NCBI GenBank assembly: GCA_944388635.1
Contig: CALXJN010000111.1
Span: 1 to 23,079, forward strand
Direction of reading: 5' to 3'
Length of the DNA stretch: 23,079 nt
Origin: an uncultured Clostridia bacterium
GTDB lineage: Bacteria; Bacillota; Clostridia; TANB77; CAG-508
Part shown: in pieces, positions 9,103 through 17,109 of the stretch
Position numbering within the stretch: the first letter of the stretch is position 1
How the letters are laid out: each line of letters opens with the position of its first letter
The notes under the pieces: generated by a model
What the model was told of the DNA's origin: nothing
The model's database searches: none
What the model saw: only the letters and a program-made list of their open reading frames with translations
Position numbers and translations under genes: made by a program

Positions 9103-9464
9103 GAAAAAGAAAAATCAAAAACAGATAATGGGAAAAAATGGGGAAACAGAAGCTATAAAGTATTTGGAAAGTGAAGGATACAAAATAATATGTAGAAATT
9201 TTAAATGCATGAAAGGTGAAATAGATATAATTGCACATAACAATGAAAATATAATATTTGTCGAAGTAAAGACAAGGACAAGCACAAAATATGGAGAAGC
9301 AAAAGAAGCGATAGATTTTGAAAAACAAAGACATATATATGAAGCAGCAAGATATTTTATGTATATAAATAGAATAGAAGAAGCATATGCAAGGATTGAT
9401 GCAATAGAAGTATATGAAAATAATCGGTGAAACTAAAATTAATCATATAGAACAAATTATTTAA
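9092..9464 (+). CDS. yraN: YraN/UPF0102 nuclease-like protein; CGG +1 site directly before a stop
   Basis: A small protein of the UPF0102 family, which has a restriction-endonuclease-like fold and usually lies near dprA or rnhB; its substrate is unknown. Motifs seen are KNGETEAIKYLESEGYKII, KGEIDIIAHNNENIIFVEVK and the EVKTR core expected of the fold. Read literally it ends at TGA 9428-9430, straight after an in-frame CGG (9425-9427). Skipping the C gives NNGETKINHIEQII and TAA at 9462-9464. KINHI near the C terminus is characteristic of this family, so the shifted reading is almost certainly right. The total is 123 residues. The start is uncertain: ATG 9092 overlaps dprA, while ATG 9128 (MGKNGETEAI) fits the family start but lacks a clear ribosome site. 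Confidence 0.85.
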
Positions 9465-9481
9465 AAATATACATAAAACAA

Positions 9482-9510
9482 TTGACGAAATATGTAAAAA
9501 GGTGTATTAT
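9482..9510 (+). promoter_or_regulatory. Promoter of the folate riboswitch-folT-folC-ecfA-ecfT unit
   Basis: TTGACG (9482-9487), 17 bases, then TATTAT (9505-9510). The predicted start is near 9516, exactly at the first stem of the riboswitch that follows. Confidence 0.75.
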
Positions 9511-9516
9511 ATTATG

Positions 9517-9615
9517 CATAGAGTAAAAAACAAATAGTTAAGACTTATTATACGGGAAGTTGATAGTAAGGGAAGAGCTAATTTGCTTGCTTATTTGTTT
9601 TTGCATTCCGCTATG
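9517..9615 (+). ncRNA. Tetrahydrofolate (THF) riboswitch aptamer
   Basis: The layout matches the THF riboswitch. P1 pairs CATAG (9517-9521) with CTATG (9611-9615). The conserved GAGTA follows P1. An 11-base perfect P2 pairs AAAAACAAATA with TATTTGTTTTT. GTTAAG, GGGAAGTTG and GGAAGAGC lie where the family has GUUAAG, GGAUGUCG and its GAAGCGAGAGC-like block. P3 pairs CTTATTA with TAGTAAG. TTGCATTCCGCTAT at the 3' end resembles the hallmark UUGCAUCCGCU. The downstream gene is a folate-type S component followed by folC, which is the expected target. The match is by eye only; a covariance-model score is not available. Confidence 0.8.
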
Positions 9616-9674
9616 AATTAGAAGAAATATAATATATAACTTGCATGAAATTAATCTTTTATGCAATGTTTAAT

Positions 9675-9710
9675 CTTCTTTCATGGAGCTCTAATGAAAG
9701 GAGTTTTTTT
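9675..9710 (+). terminator. Riboswitch expression platform: hairpin plus U-run sequestering the folT ribosome site
   Basis: CTTCTTTCAT (9675-9684) pairs with ATGAAAGGAG (9694-9703), one G-U pair, and seven T follow directly up to the folT ATG. The right arm contains the folT Shine-Dalgarno sequence, so it could stop transcription or hide the ribosome site. CATGAAA at 9644-9650 can pair instead with TTTCATG (9679-9685), giving a mutually exclusive anti-terminator. Ligand binding upstream presumably favours the terminator. Confidence 0.65.
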
Positions 9711-10244
9711 ATGCAAACAATATCAAAAATGAAGAAAATTATTTTATCAGCATTACTTTTAGCACTTACAATTGTGCTTTCAAGATTTTTATCTTTTAAC
9801 ACATCACTTTTATCAATAGGATTTAGCTTTGTACCAATGATACTTGCAGCAATTTGGCTAGGACCTAAATATGCAGCTATAATATGTGGACTTGCGGATT
9901 TAATAGGTGCGCTTTTATTTCCATTTGGAACATATTTTATAGGATTTACAATAAGTGCTGCATGCAAAGGGTTAATTTATGGATTAGTACTTTATAAAAA
10001 AGGCGAAGAACTTAAAAATAAGGAGCTTATTATAAGATTGATAATTGCATGTGTACTTGTAATAGGAATTGTAAATATTTTAATGAATTCAATATGGTTA
10101 GTTATAATGTATGAAAAAGCATTTTTAGCGGTTCTTTATACAAGGCTTACAGCTGAAAGCATAATGCTTCCAATACAAATAATTACAATATTTGTATTAG
10201 TAAATGCCTTAAGACCATTAACTAAAAAATATTTATATGACTAA
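9711..10244 (+). CDS. folT: ECF transporter S component, folate family
   Basis: This is the substrate-binding membrane subunit of an energy-coupling-factor transporter. Start ATG 9711 directly follows the riboswitch hairpin, with AAAGGAG as ribosome site; upstream ATGs lie inside the regulatory region. It has 177 residues and about six hydrophobic helices. The segments FNTSLLSIGFSFVPMILAA, WLGPKYAAIICGLADLIGA and LLFPFGTYFIGFTISA are typical of folate-family S components. Folate specificity is inferred from those segments, the THF-type riboswitch in the leader, and folC 13 bases downstream. The coupling module genes (ecfA, ecfT) follow in the same direction, so uptake and polyglutamylation appear co-regulated. 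There is no CGG in this gene. Confidence 0.85.
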   Translation: MQTISKMKKIILSALLLALTIVLSRFLSFNTSLLSIGFSFVPMILAAIWLGPKYAAIICGLADLIGALLFPFGTYFIGFTISAACKGLIYGLVLYKKGEELKNKELIIRLIIACVLVIGIVNILMNSIWLVIMYEKAFLAVLYTRLTAESIMLPIQIITIFVLVNALRPLTKKYLYD

Positions 10245-10257
10245 AGGAAGGAATAAA

Positions 10258-11518
10258 ATGGATATAGAAAAATATTTAAGAAAGTTTGATGCAGTTACCA
10301 AAGATCCAAGTTTAGATGCTATGAAATTTTTTATGGAAGAGTTTGGAAATCCACATAAAAAAACAAAGTTTATTCACATAGCTGGAACTAATGGAAAGGG
10401 TAGCGTATGTGAGATGATAAATAATATTTTAGTAAATGCAGGTTATAAAGTTGGAAAGTATATCTCTCCACATCTAATAAGGTATAATGAAAGAATAACT
10501 GTAAATAATGAAGAAATTACAGACAAAGAAATGAGTGATATTTTAGAAGAAATTTCTAAAAAAGTGGAGATATATAATAAAGAACATGATATACCAGTTA
10601 AAGAATTTGAGGTAATAACAACACTTGCTCTAATATATTATGCAAGACAAAAATGTGATTTCGTAGTTTTAGAAACAGGGCTTGGAGGATTATATGACTG
10701 TACTAATATAGCTAATGGTCTAATTTCGATAATTACAAATATAGGACTTGACCATGTTGATATATTAGGAAAAACAATAGAAGAAATTACAATGCAAAAA
10801 GCAGGAATTATAAAGCCAAATAATGATGTAATAGAATGCTATCAAGATAAAGTAACAGATATAATAAAAAAAGAATTTGAAAAGAAAAATAGCAAGCTTC
10901 ACTTAATAAATCCTGAAGATGTAGAAAATTATGTGTTTGATGAAGAATATCAGAAAATTGACTATAAAAAATATAAAAATATAAAAATAAATTTAAAAGG
11001 AAAATGTCAAATATATAATGCTGCAATTGCATTAGAATGTGTAGAAATATTAAAAAATAAAGGGTATCAAATAAAGGAAGAAGCGGTAAGAAAAGGACTA
11101 AGTACAGTTATACATAAGGCAAGGTTTGAAACAATAAAAGAAAATCCTAAAATTATATTTGATGGTGGGCATAATGAAAATGCCATAAATAATCTAACAA
11201 ATACAATAAATATGTATTATCCAGATAAGGAAAAGGTATATATTGTATCATTATTGAAAACAAAAGATTATAGAAAAGTTATTGAAATTATAACTAAGGA
11301 TAAGGAAGGAATATTCTTTTTTACAACAGGAAATGACAAAGATAGATATGTAAATAAAGAAGATTTATATAATGAGGCTAAAAAATATTTAACTAAAAAC
11401 ATATATAAAGAAGAATTGAAAAATGCGATAAACATTGCAGAAACTAAATACAAAGACGAAATAATAATGATAATACGGTAGCTTTTATGTATATAGTGAT
11501 GTATTAGAATTTATTTAA
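10258..11518 (+). CDS. folC: Folylpolyglutamate synthase/dihydrofolate synthase; CGG +1 site before a stop
   Basis: This Mur-ligase-like enzyme adds glutamates to folates with ATP, retaining them in the cell. AGGAAGG precedes ATG 10258. Motifs are the P-loop HIAGTNGKGSVCEMI (about residues 44-58), GKYISPHLIRYNERI, VLETGLGGLYDCTN and IIFDGGHNENA in the C-terminal domain. Two of these deviate slightly from the common ETGLGGRLDATN and DGAHNP. Read literally, the ORF ends IIMIIR followed by TAG, with CGG (11476-11478) as the last codon. Skipping its C continues as IIGSFYVYSDVLEFI to TAA 11516-11518. That matches the GSxYxxxxV ending conserved in FolC, including its Gly-Ser. The corrected length is 419 residues. 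It lies between folT and the ECF ATPase gene in the riboswitch-controlled unit. Confidence 0.92.
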
Positions 11519-11534
11519 AATTAGGTGGGTTTTA

Positions 11535-12310
11535 ATGATAGAAATAAAAAACTTAGGTTTTAAATATAAAAATGGAAAAGAAGTACTAAAAAATATTAAT
11601 TTGCAAATAAAAGAAGGAGAAGTTATAAGTATAATTGGAAAAAATGGCTCTGGAAAGTCTACTCTTGCAAGATTAATATCAGGAATTACAAAACCAAGTA
11701 ATCGGAGAAATATTAGTAGATAATATTGATACAAAGAATAAAAAAGAATTTATAAATTTAAGAAAAACTATACGGAATAGTATTTCAAAATCCAGAGAAT
11801 CAAATAATATTTAATAATGTACATGATGATATAATATTTGCACTTGATAATTTAGAGTTAGAAAATAAAGAAGAAAGAATAAAAGAAGCATTAAAACAAG
11901 TCAGAATGGAAAATTATATAGATAAAGAAGCATATGAATTATCTTTAGGCCAAAAACAAAGAATAACAATAGCAGGAGTTTTAAGTGTAAAACCTAAATA
12001 CATTGTAATGGATGAGCCAACTGCAATGCTAGATCCAGAAGGAAAAGAAGAAATTAAAAATATTGTAAATGAACTTAAAAATTTAGGTTATACAATTATA
12101 TATATAACCAATATTATTGACGAAATATTTATATCAGATAGAATAATAGTACTAGAAAATGGAAAGATTGCTAAAGAATTTAGAAGAGAAGAACTTTTAG
12201 AAAATATAGATTTTCTAAAAGAAAAAGGAATTCAAATACCAAAAACAGTTGAAATAATGCAAAGATTAAAAGAAAAAGGAATAGAAATAAACTTAGAGGA
12301 ATTAATGTAA
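11535..12310 (+). CDS. ecfA: Energy-coupling factor ATPase (EcfA/CbiO family); two CGG +1 sites
   Basis: This is the ABC ATPase of an ECF transporter. Start ATG 11535 follows GGTGGG. It has Walker A GKNGSGKST (about residues 36-44), a Q-loop in FQNPENQIIF, the signature LSLGQKQR, Walker B YIVMDEPT and D-loop AMLDP. The H-loop position reads YITNIIDE, with Asn where ABC ATPases nearly always have His. Two in-frame CGG codons (11703-11705 and 11773-11775) break the literal frame. Skipping each C gives SNGEILVD and KTIGIVFQNPENQ, both with the conserved Gly. Distances 168, 69 and 537 keep frame. The result is 257 residues. Usually two ATPase genes (ecfA1, ecfA2) sit together; only one is here, so a partner must be elsewhere or it forms a homodimer. 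Confidence 0.9.
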
Positions 12311-12322
12311 GGGAGAACAAAG

Positions 12323-12898
12323 TTGAGACATATAATAGAATTTATATTATTTTTAGCATATACAATTATTGTATTTTTTATAAAAAATTATATAGTTTTG
12401 GGAATTCTTTTTGTGTTAAATCTATTACTTGCACTAGTTTTAAAACAAAATTTAAAAAATATAATTATGGCAGTTTTAAAAATAATGCCATTTATAATTT
12501 TTACAGCAAGCATAAATATGCTAATTAGCGGAATTCAATACGGAAGTTTAATCATGGTTAGATTAATACTTGTATGCAACATGACATACATTTTTTCAAA
12601 AAGAATTACTCCTAATAAATTACAATTTGTAGTTGAAAAACTTTTAAGTCCATTAAAAATTTTTAAAATTGATTCAAGAGAAATAGGAATAATTGTATGT
12701 ATAGGAATAACATTTATACCTATAATACAAAAAGAAATAGAAGAACTAAAAAATTCATTAAAATCAAAAGGATTTGAGGTAAATTTGAAGAATATAATAA
12801 AAAAGCCGAATTATATATTGCTACCACTTATAACATCAATAATAAAAAGAATAGGAGAAATAGAAGACAGTATGTATTCGAAAGGATACATAAATTAA
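12323..12898 (+). CDS. ecfT: Energy-coupling factor transmembrane protein EcfT
   Basis: This is the membrane scaffold that couples EcfA ATPases to S components. The start is TTG 12323, seven bases after GGGAGA; no nearby ATG fits. It has 191 residues with about four hydrophobic helices, then a cytoplasmic coupling region with two short motifs. These motifs (LKSKGF and YSKGY) replace the usual Ala-Arg-Gly triplets that contact the ATPases. It is shorter than many EcfT proteins (about 260), the loss being in N-terminal and central regions. It follows ecfA by 12 bases and ends the folate unit. It may also serve other S components in the genome. Confidence 0.8.
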   Translation: MRHIIEFILFLAYTIIVFFIKNYIVLGILFVLNLLLALVLKQNLKNIIMAVLKIMPFIIFTASINMLISGIQYGSLIMVRLILVCNMTYIFSKRITPNKLQFVVEKLLSPLKIFKIDSREIGIIVCIGITFIPIIQKEIEELKNSLKSKGFEVNLKNIIKKPNYILLPLITSIIKRIGEIEDSMYSKGYIN

Positions 12899-12930
12899 TC
12901 GAAAAAAATCAAAAAAATATTTTAAAAAAC

Positions 12931-12959
12931 TTGAATAAAAGCAATATATAGGATATAAT
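12931..12959 (+). promoter_or_regulatory. Sigma-A type promoter of the small membrane protein gene
   Basis: TTGAAT (12931-12936), 17-base spacer, then TATAAT (12954-12959). Transcription would start near 12966, about 50 bases before ATG 13017, and could continue into the min operon by read-through. Confidence 0.7.
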
Positions 12960-13016
12960 ATTAAGCGTAAAAAGACAGAAATAGTTTTTCTTAAGATTAT
13001 AGAGAGGTAAAAACAT

Positions 13017-13235
13017 ATGAAAAAATTGAAGTCAGAAAATGGTTCAATTACAGTATTTGTAATAGTTGCATTTATATTCTGTATGACAATACTTGTAAAT
13101 TTATATTGGACAAGTACAAATTATCAAGTTACAGTTTTACAAGCAGAACAAAGAATAAAAGATATATATGGAGAAGATGCAAATAGAATAGACGAAATAT
13201 ATGAAGGAGTAAGTGAACCAACTATAGTAATATAG
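13017..13235 (+). CDS. Small single-pass membrane protein of unknown function
   Basis: A 72-residue protein with AGAGAGG eight bases before ATG 13017. Residues about 8-30 (ENGSITVFVIVAFIFCMTIL) form one transmembrane segment. A short polar C-terminal part ends in VSEPTIVI. The ENGSITVF start resembles the N termini of pilin-like or TadE-like proteins from Clostridia, but no full family match is recognised. It has its own promoter and a terminator directly after it, so it is a monocistronic unit between the folate genes and the min-rodA cluster. No function is proposed. Confidence 0.65.
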   Translation: MKKLKSENGSITVFVIVAFIFCMTILVNLYWTSTNYQVTVLQAEQRIKDIYGEDANRIDEIYEGVSEPTIVI

Positions 13236-13257
13236 TGTAAGTAAATATAAAAAACAT

Positions 13258-13321
13258 AAGCAAAAGATAAGATTAAAAAATAAAAGAGAGATTTTTAACA
13301 TGTCTTACTTTTGCTTTTTTA
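13258..13321 (+). terminator. Intrinsic terminator after the small membrane protein
   Basis: AAGCAAAAG (13258-13266) pairs with CTTTTGCTT (13308-13316), extended by TAAGA/TCTTA with one bulged base, and runs into a T tract. The loop is AT-rich and about 30 bases long. Confidence 0.65.
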
Positions 13322-13367
13322 TCTAATATTTAAGAAATATAGACCTTAAGAAAGGAAAGGATTAAAA

Positions 13368-14162
13368 ATGGGAGAAGTTATAGTAATAACATCAGGAAAG
13401 GGCGGAGTTGGTAAAACGACTACAACAGCAAATTTAGGAGCATCACTAGCATTAGAAGGAAAGAAAGTTGCACTAGTTGATACTGATATTGGACTTAGAA
13501 ATCTTGATGTTGTAATGGGATTAGAAAATAGAATAGTGTATGATATAGTAGATGTTGTAGAAGGAAGATGTAAATTAAGACAAGCTCTAATAAAAGATAA
13601 AAGATATGATGAATTATTTTTGTTGCCAGCAGCACAAACAAGAGATAAGAGTGCTGTAAATGAAGAGCAAATGAGAGAACTTACAAAAAATTTAAAGGAA
13701 AATTTTGATTACATATTAATAGACTGCCCAGCAGGAATAGAACAAGGATTTAAGAATGCTGTTGCAGGAGCAGATAGAGCAATAGTTGTAACAACCGCTG
13801 AAATCTCAGCAATAAGAGATGCGGATAGAATTATTGGACTTCTTGAAGCATCAGATATAAAGAATTCTGAACTAGTAATAAATAGACTTAGACCTAATAT
13901 GGTAAAAAAAGGCGAAATGATGGATGTAGAAGATATAGTTGATCTTCTTTCAATAGAACTAACAGGTGTTGTACCAGATGATGAATATATAATAACGCAA
14001 ACAAATAAAGGTGAACCAGTAATATCAAACAAAAAAGCACCTTCAGGAAAAGCGTATAGAGAAATTGCAAAGAGAATATTAGGAGAAAATATTGAAGTTA
14101 CTATACCAGGAAGAGAAAAAGGATTATTTGCTAAAATAAAAAGAATATTTAGTAAGAAATAG
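13368..14162 (+). CDS. minD: Septum-site determining protein MinD
   Basis: This membrane-associated ATPase positions the division septum with MinC and MinE (or DivIVA). GAAAGGAAAGG precedes ATG 13368. A deviant Walker A (SGKGGVGKTT, residues 9-18), Walker B-like ALVDTDIGLRNLD and YILIDCPAG, and a C-terminal amphipathic helix (KGLFAKIKRIFSKK) for membrane targeting are all present. It has 264 residues, normal for MinD. minE follows by 27 bases and then rodA. minC is not in this window; it may lie elsewhere. There is no in-frame CGG and no break. Confidence 0.95.
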   Translation: MGEVIVITSGKGGVGKTTTTANLGASLALEGKKVALVDTDIGLRNLDVVMGLENRIVYDIVDVVEGRCKLRQALIKDKRYDELFLLPAAQTRDKSAVNEEQMRELTKNLKENFDYILIDCPAGIEQGFKNAVAGADRAIVVTTAEISAIRDADRIIGLLEASDIKNSELVINRLRPNMVKKGEMMDVEDIVDLLSIELTGVVPDDEYIITQTNKGEPVISNKKAPSGKAYREIAKRILGENIEVTIPGREKGLFAKIKRIFSKK

Positions 14163-14189
14163 AAAAATATAAACGAAGGTGGAATTGCA

Positions 14190-14658
14190 ATGTTTGAGAA
14201 CATTATAAATTTTTTTAAGAATAAACGGAAAAACAGATAAAAAGAGTAATAATTCAAAAGATACAGCAAAAGAAAGATTACATTTAGTATTAATGCAAGA
14301 TAGGGCAAATGTATCAGCAGACTTTTTAGAATTAATGAAACAAGAAATTATAGAAGTTATCAAAAAGTATATAGACGTAGACGAGTCAGCGATAGATGTT
14401 AGAATGACAAATAAGCAAAATGATGACGGTACAAATGGTGCACCAGCATTATATGCAAACATTCCAATACTTAGTATAAAAGATGATGTCGTAAGAGAAA
14501 AACATAAAGAAGTTGAAAAAGAAAATAAAGAAGAAAGTATAGAAGAAGAAAAAACAGAAGACAAAAACAAAGAAGAAGCAAGCAAAGAGGAAAATAAAGA
14601 AACAGAAGAAAAAGATGAACCTAAAGAAGAGAAAGCAGAAGCAGTTAGTAATGATTAA
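14190..14658 (+). CDS. minE: Cell division topological specificity factor MinE with long acidic tail; one CGG +1 site
   Basis: MinE stimulates MinD ATPase and drives Min oscillation. Start ATG 14190 lies seven bases after GAAGGTGG. The N terminus (MFENIINFF) is the membrane-binding helix. An in-frame CGG at 14226-14228 then breaks the literal ORF. Skipping the C gives KNKGKTDKKSN and joins the core: AKERLHLVLMQDRANVS, ELMKQEIIEVIKKYIDVD. Skipped or not, the core itself is complete. After residue about 100 the protein continues with some 50 residues made almost only of Glu, Lys, Asp, Asn and Thr, ending AEAVSND. That makes 155 residues where MinE is normally 85-95. The tail may be a disordered interaction region; its role is unknown. 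Confidence 0.9.
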
Positions 14659-14671
14659 AGAGGGTTTATAA

Positions 14672-15782
14672 ATGAATAAAAAAATGTTAAAAAATACAGA
14701 ATGGGGAATACTTATTTGTTGCTTAATATTACTGTGTATAGGACTTGTTGCTCTGTTTTCTGCGACTCAAGATACTGAGCATGAAGAGTTTCAAAAGCAG
14801 ATTCTATGGGCACTAATAAGTATTCCTATTATGATAATCATAATATTTATAGATTATAATTTAATAGCTAAAATCTCACCAGTACTATATGGACTGGCGC
14901 TTATTGCGCTCATAGCAGTTTTATTTACAGAACCGATAAACGGAGCTAGCAGTTGGTTTAGAGTTTCAGAAACATTAAGAATACAACCAAGCGAATTTGC
15001 TAAAATTATATTAATAATTTTCTTAGCATATATAATTGTTAAGCTTCAAAATCGAGATAAAACAGAGATAAACAAGATTTGGAAACTTGGCTTAGTATTA
15101 TTAATTGCAGGAATTCCAATGGGATTAATAGTACTACAACCAGATTATGGAACAGTTATGGCATTTATTGTTGCAATTGCTTTTATGTTATTTGCTGCGG
15201 GAATAGATAAAAAATATGTGATTGCCGTAATTTTAGTTGCAGCTATAGCAATTCCAGCATTATATTTCTTTGTACTTCCAGACCATGCAAAAACCAGAAT
15301 AGATGTCTTTTTAAATCCAGAATTAGATCCAAGAGGAGCAGGATATAACTTAATACAATCAAAAATCGCAATCGGTTCAGGAAGACTAGTAGGAATGGGA
15401 ATACTTATGGGAAATCAGACACAGCTAGGATATTTATATCCTAAGACAACAGACTTCATTTTCTCTGTTATTGGAGAAGAAATGGGATTTATAATTGCAG
15501 CACTTGTTATAGTATTGTATGTAATAATGATTACTAAAGCAATCTATGTTGCTAAAACCGCAAAAGATGATATAGGAGGATATATTGCAATAGGAATTGC
15601 GCGGTATATTTGCTTTTCATATGATAGAAAATATAGGAATGACAATGGGATTACTCCCAATAACAGGAGTGCCACTTCCATTTGTAAGTTATGGAGGTAG
15701 TTCTTTGATTACAAATTTTATTTGTATTGGACTTCTTTTGAATGTTAGTATGAGGCGTAAGAAGGCTATCTTCATCGACTAA
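14672..15782 (+). CDS. rodA: Rod shape-determining SEDS protein RodA; one CGG +1 site
   Basis: A SEDS-family peptidoglycan glycosyltransferase acting with a class B PBP in side-wall synthesis. GAGGG precedes ATG 14672. About ten membrane segments and family blocks are visible: INGASSWFR, IQPSEFAKI, LQPDYGTV, GAGYNLIQSKIAIGSG, TDFIFSVIGEEMG and VPLPFVSYGGSSLI. An in-frame CGG at 15602-15604 truncates the literal ORF in a short wrong-frame tail. Skipping the C gives IAGIFAFHMIENIGMTMG and the conserved SYGGSS end. The corrected length is 369 residues. RodA rather than FtsW/SpoVE is inferred from the min-cluster position and length. The stop codon lies inside the left inverted repeat of the element at 15780-15905. 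Confidence 0.9.
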
Positions 15783-15905
15783 TTCGAAAAATAAACTTCG
15801 TCTTGCGTTGTTGGACTTCATTTGAAATGAAATCAACGTGCAACAAGCACGCCTCATTCATTTCAAATTCGTCCGCCTAGCAATACTCGTTTCTTTTTCG
15901 AATTA
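15780..15905 (+). mobile_element. MITE-like palindromic element abutting the rodA stop
   Basis: A 126-base segment bounded by 17-base inverted repeats with one mismatch: TAATTCGAAAAATAAAC (15780-15796) and GTTTCTTTTTCGAATTA (15889-15905). Inside are a further inverted pair ATTTGAAATGA/TCATTTCAAAT and a small CGTG/CACG hairpin. It has no ORF of its own. ATGAGGCGT in the end of rodA (15750-15758) is matched by ACGCCTCAT near 15849, so base pairing also reaches into rodA. Its base composition is less AT-rich than the neighbouring intergenic DNA. No transposase is present and no clear target duplication is visible. Confidence 0.45.
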
Positions 15906-16056
15906 ATTTGTATAAAAGAAATTGTTTCTTTCTTTTGCAAATTAGACACTTGGAGAGCAATACTTGTTTCTTTTTCGAAGTGACTTATATAAAAGAATTG
16001 TTTGTTTTTTTACAAATTAGACACTTAGAGAGTGTTACTTGTTTTTCTCAAAGTAG
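15881..16056 (+). repeat. About 2.3 tandem copies of a 75-77 base intergenic repeat
   Basis: Unit 1 (15881-15957) and unit 2 (15958-16032) both read CAATACTYGTTTCTTTTTCG, then a TATAAAAGAA block, a T-rich block, then AAATTAGACACTTRGAGAG. A partial third unit (16033-16056) begins TGTTACTTGTTTTTCTCAAAG. Unit 1 shares its first bases with the right inverted repeat of the element at 15780-15905. There are no unique spacers, so this is not a CRISPR. No clear terminator or promoter is seen in it. Confidence 0.75.
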
Positions 16057-16077
16057 TTATTAATAGGAGAAATTAAA

Positions 16078-17048
16078 ATGTTTTTGCATAAATTAAAAAT
16101 TGGAGATGTGGAGCTAGAAAATAATTTAATACTTGCACCAATGGCAGGGATTACAGACCTGCCTTTTAGAGTTATCTGTAAAAGCTTTGGAGCAGGTGCA
16201 GTTTGTACGGAAATGGTGAGCGCAAAAGCATTAATGTATGGAGATGAAAAAACAAAGCTTTTATTAAATACAAAAGGGGAAAAAAGACCAATTATTGTAC
16301 AAATATTTGGAAGTGATATAGAAGCTATGAAAGTTGCAAGTAAATATGTAGAAGATATAGCTGATATAATAGATATAAACATGGGATGTCCTGCACCAAA
16401 GGTTGTAAAAAATGGTGACGGTAGTAAATTATTACTAGATATAGATTTAGCTGTAAATATTGCAAAAGAAGTTGTAGATACAGTTTCAAAGCCTGTAACA
16501 GTTAAGATAAGAAAAGGCTGGGATGATAAGCATATTGTGTATGAAGAACTTGGGAAAAGACTAGAAAAGGTCGGAGTACAAGCAATAACACTACATCGGA
16601 AGGACAAGGCAAGAATATTTTTCGGGAGAATGTGATTTAGATTCTATAAAAAGATTAAAAGAAATTTTAAATATTCCAGTAATAGGAAATGGAAATATAA
16701 AAAATGAAAAAGATGCACTAAAAATGCTCGAATATACAAAAGCAGACGGAATAATGATTGCAAGAGGTGCACTCCGGAAAACCATACATATTTGAAGATA
16801 TAATAAATTATTTAGAAAAGGGAGAAATGCCAAGAAAAAGAGAAAAAAGTGAAATTTTGAATATTATAATCAAACATATAAATTTAGAAATAAAAGAAAA
16901 GGGAGAATATACCGGAATAAGAGAAATGAGGAAACATATTGCATGGTATACAAAAGGAATGCAAAATGGAGCTATAATTAGAGATAGAGTTAATAAAATA
17001 GAAAAAGAAGAGGAACTTATAAAAACTTTAACAGAATACTTTAATTAA
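16078..17048 (+). CDS. dusB: tRNA-dihydrouridine synthase B; two CGG +1 sites
   Basis: An FMN enzyme that reduces specific uridines in tRNA to dihydrouridine. AGGAGA lies seven bases before ATG 16078. A TIM barrel is seen with LAPMAGITDLPFR, TEMVSAKAL, PIIVQIFG, and NMGCPAPKVVKNGDGS with catalytic Cys about residue 104. PVTVKIRKGWDD follows. Two in-frame CGG codons (16597-16599, 16775-16777) break the literal frame into three pieces. Skipping each C yields ITLHGRTRQEYFSGE and MIARGALGKPYIFED. Both are Dus signatures in which Gly is expected, the first including the HGRTR phosphate-binding motif. Distances 519, 177 and 273 keep frame. The total is 322 residues, normal for DusB. A strong terminator follows. 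Confidence 0.94.
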
Positions 17049-17060
17049 ATAGGAATATAT

Positions 17061-17096
17061 AAATAGAAAGATAATTTGTATCTTTCTATTTTTTTT
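17061..17096 (+). terminator. Strong intrinsic terminator after dusB
   Basis: AAATAGAAAGATA (17061-17073) and TATCTTTCTATTT (17079-17091) pair perfectly around the loop ATTTG, followed by further T to 17096. Confidence 0.85.
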
Positions 17097-17109
17097 AAAA
17101 GAGGTATTT

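Noticed and set aside
15881..16056. CRISPR-like array
   Set aside because: The repeats are contiguous 75-77 base units with no unique spacers, and no cas genes are present.
16033..16607. Minus-strand ORF of 190 codons opposite dusB
   Set aside because: It is a mirror of the conserved dusB gene, with no ribosome site or family motif.
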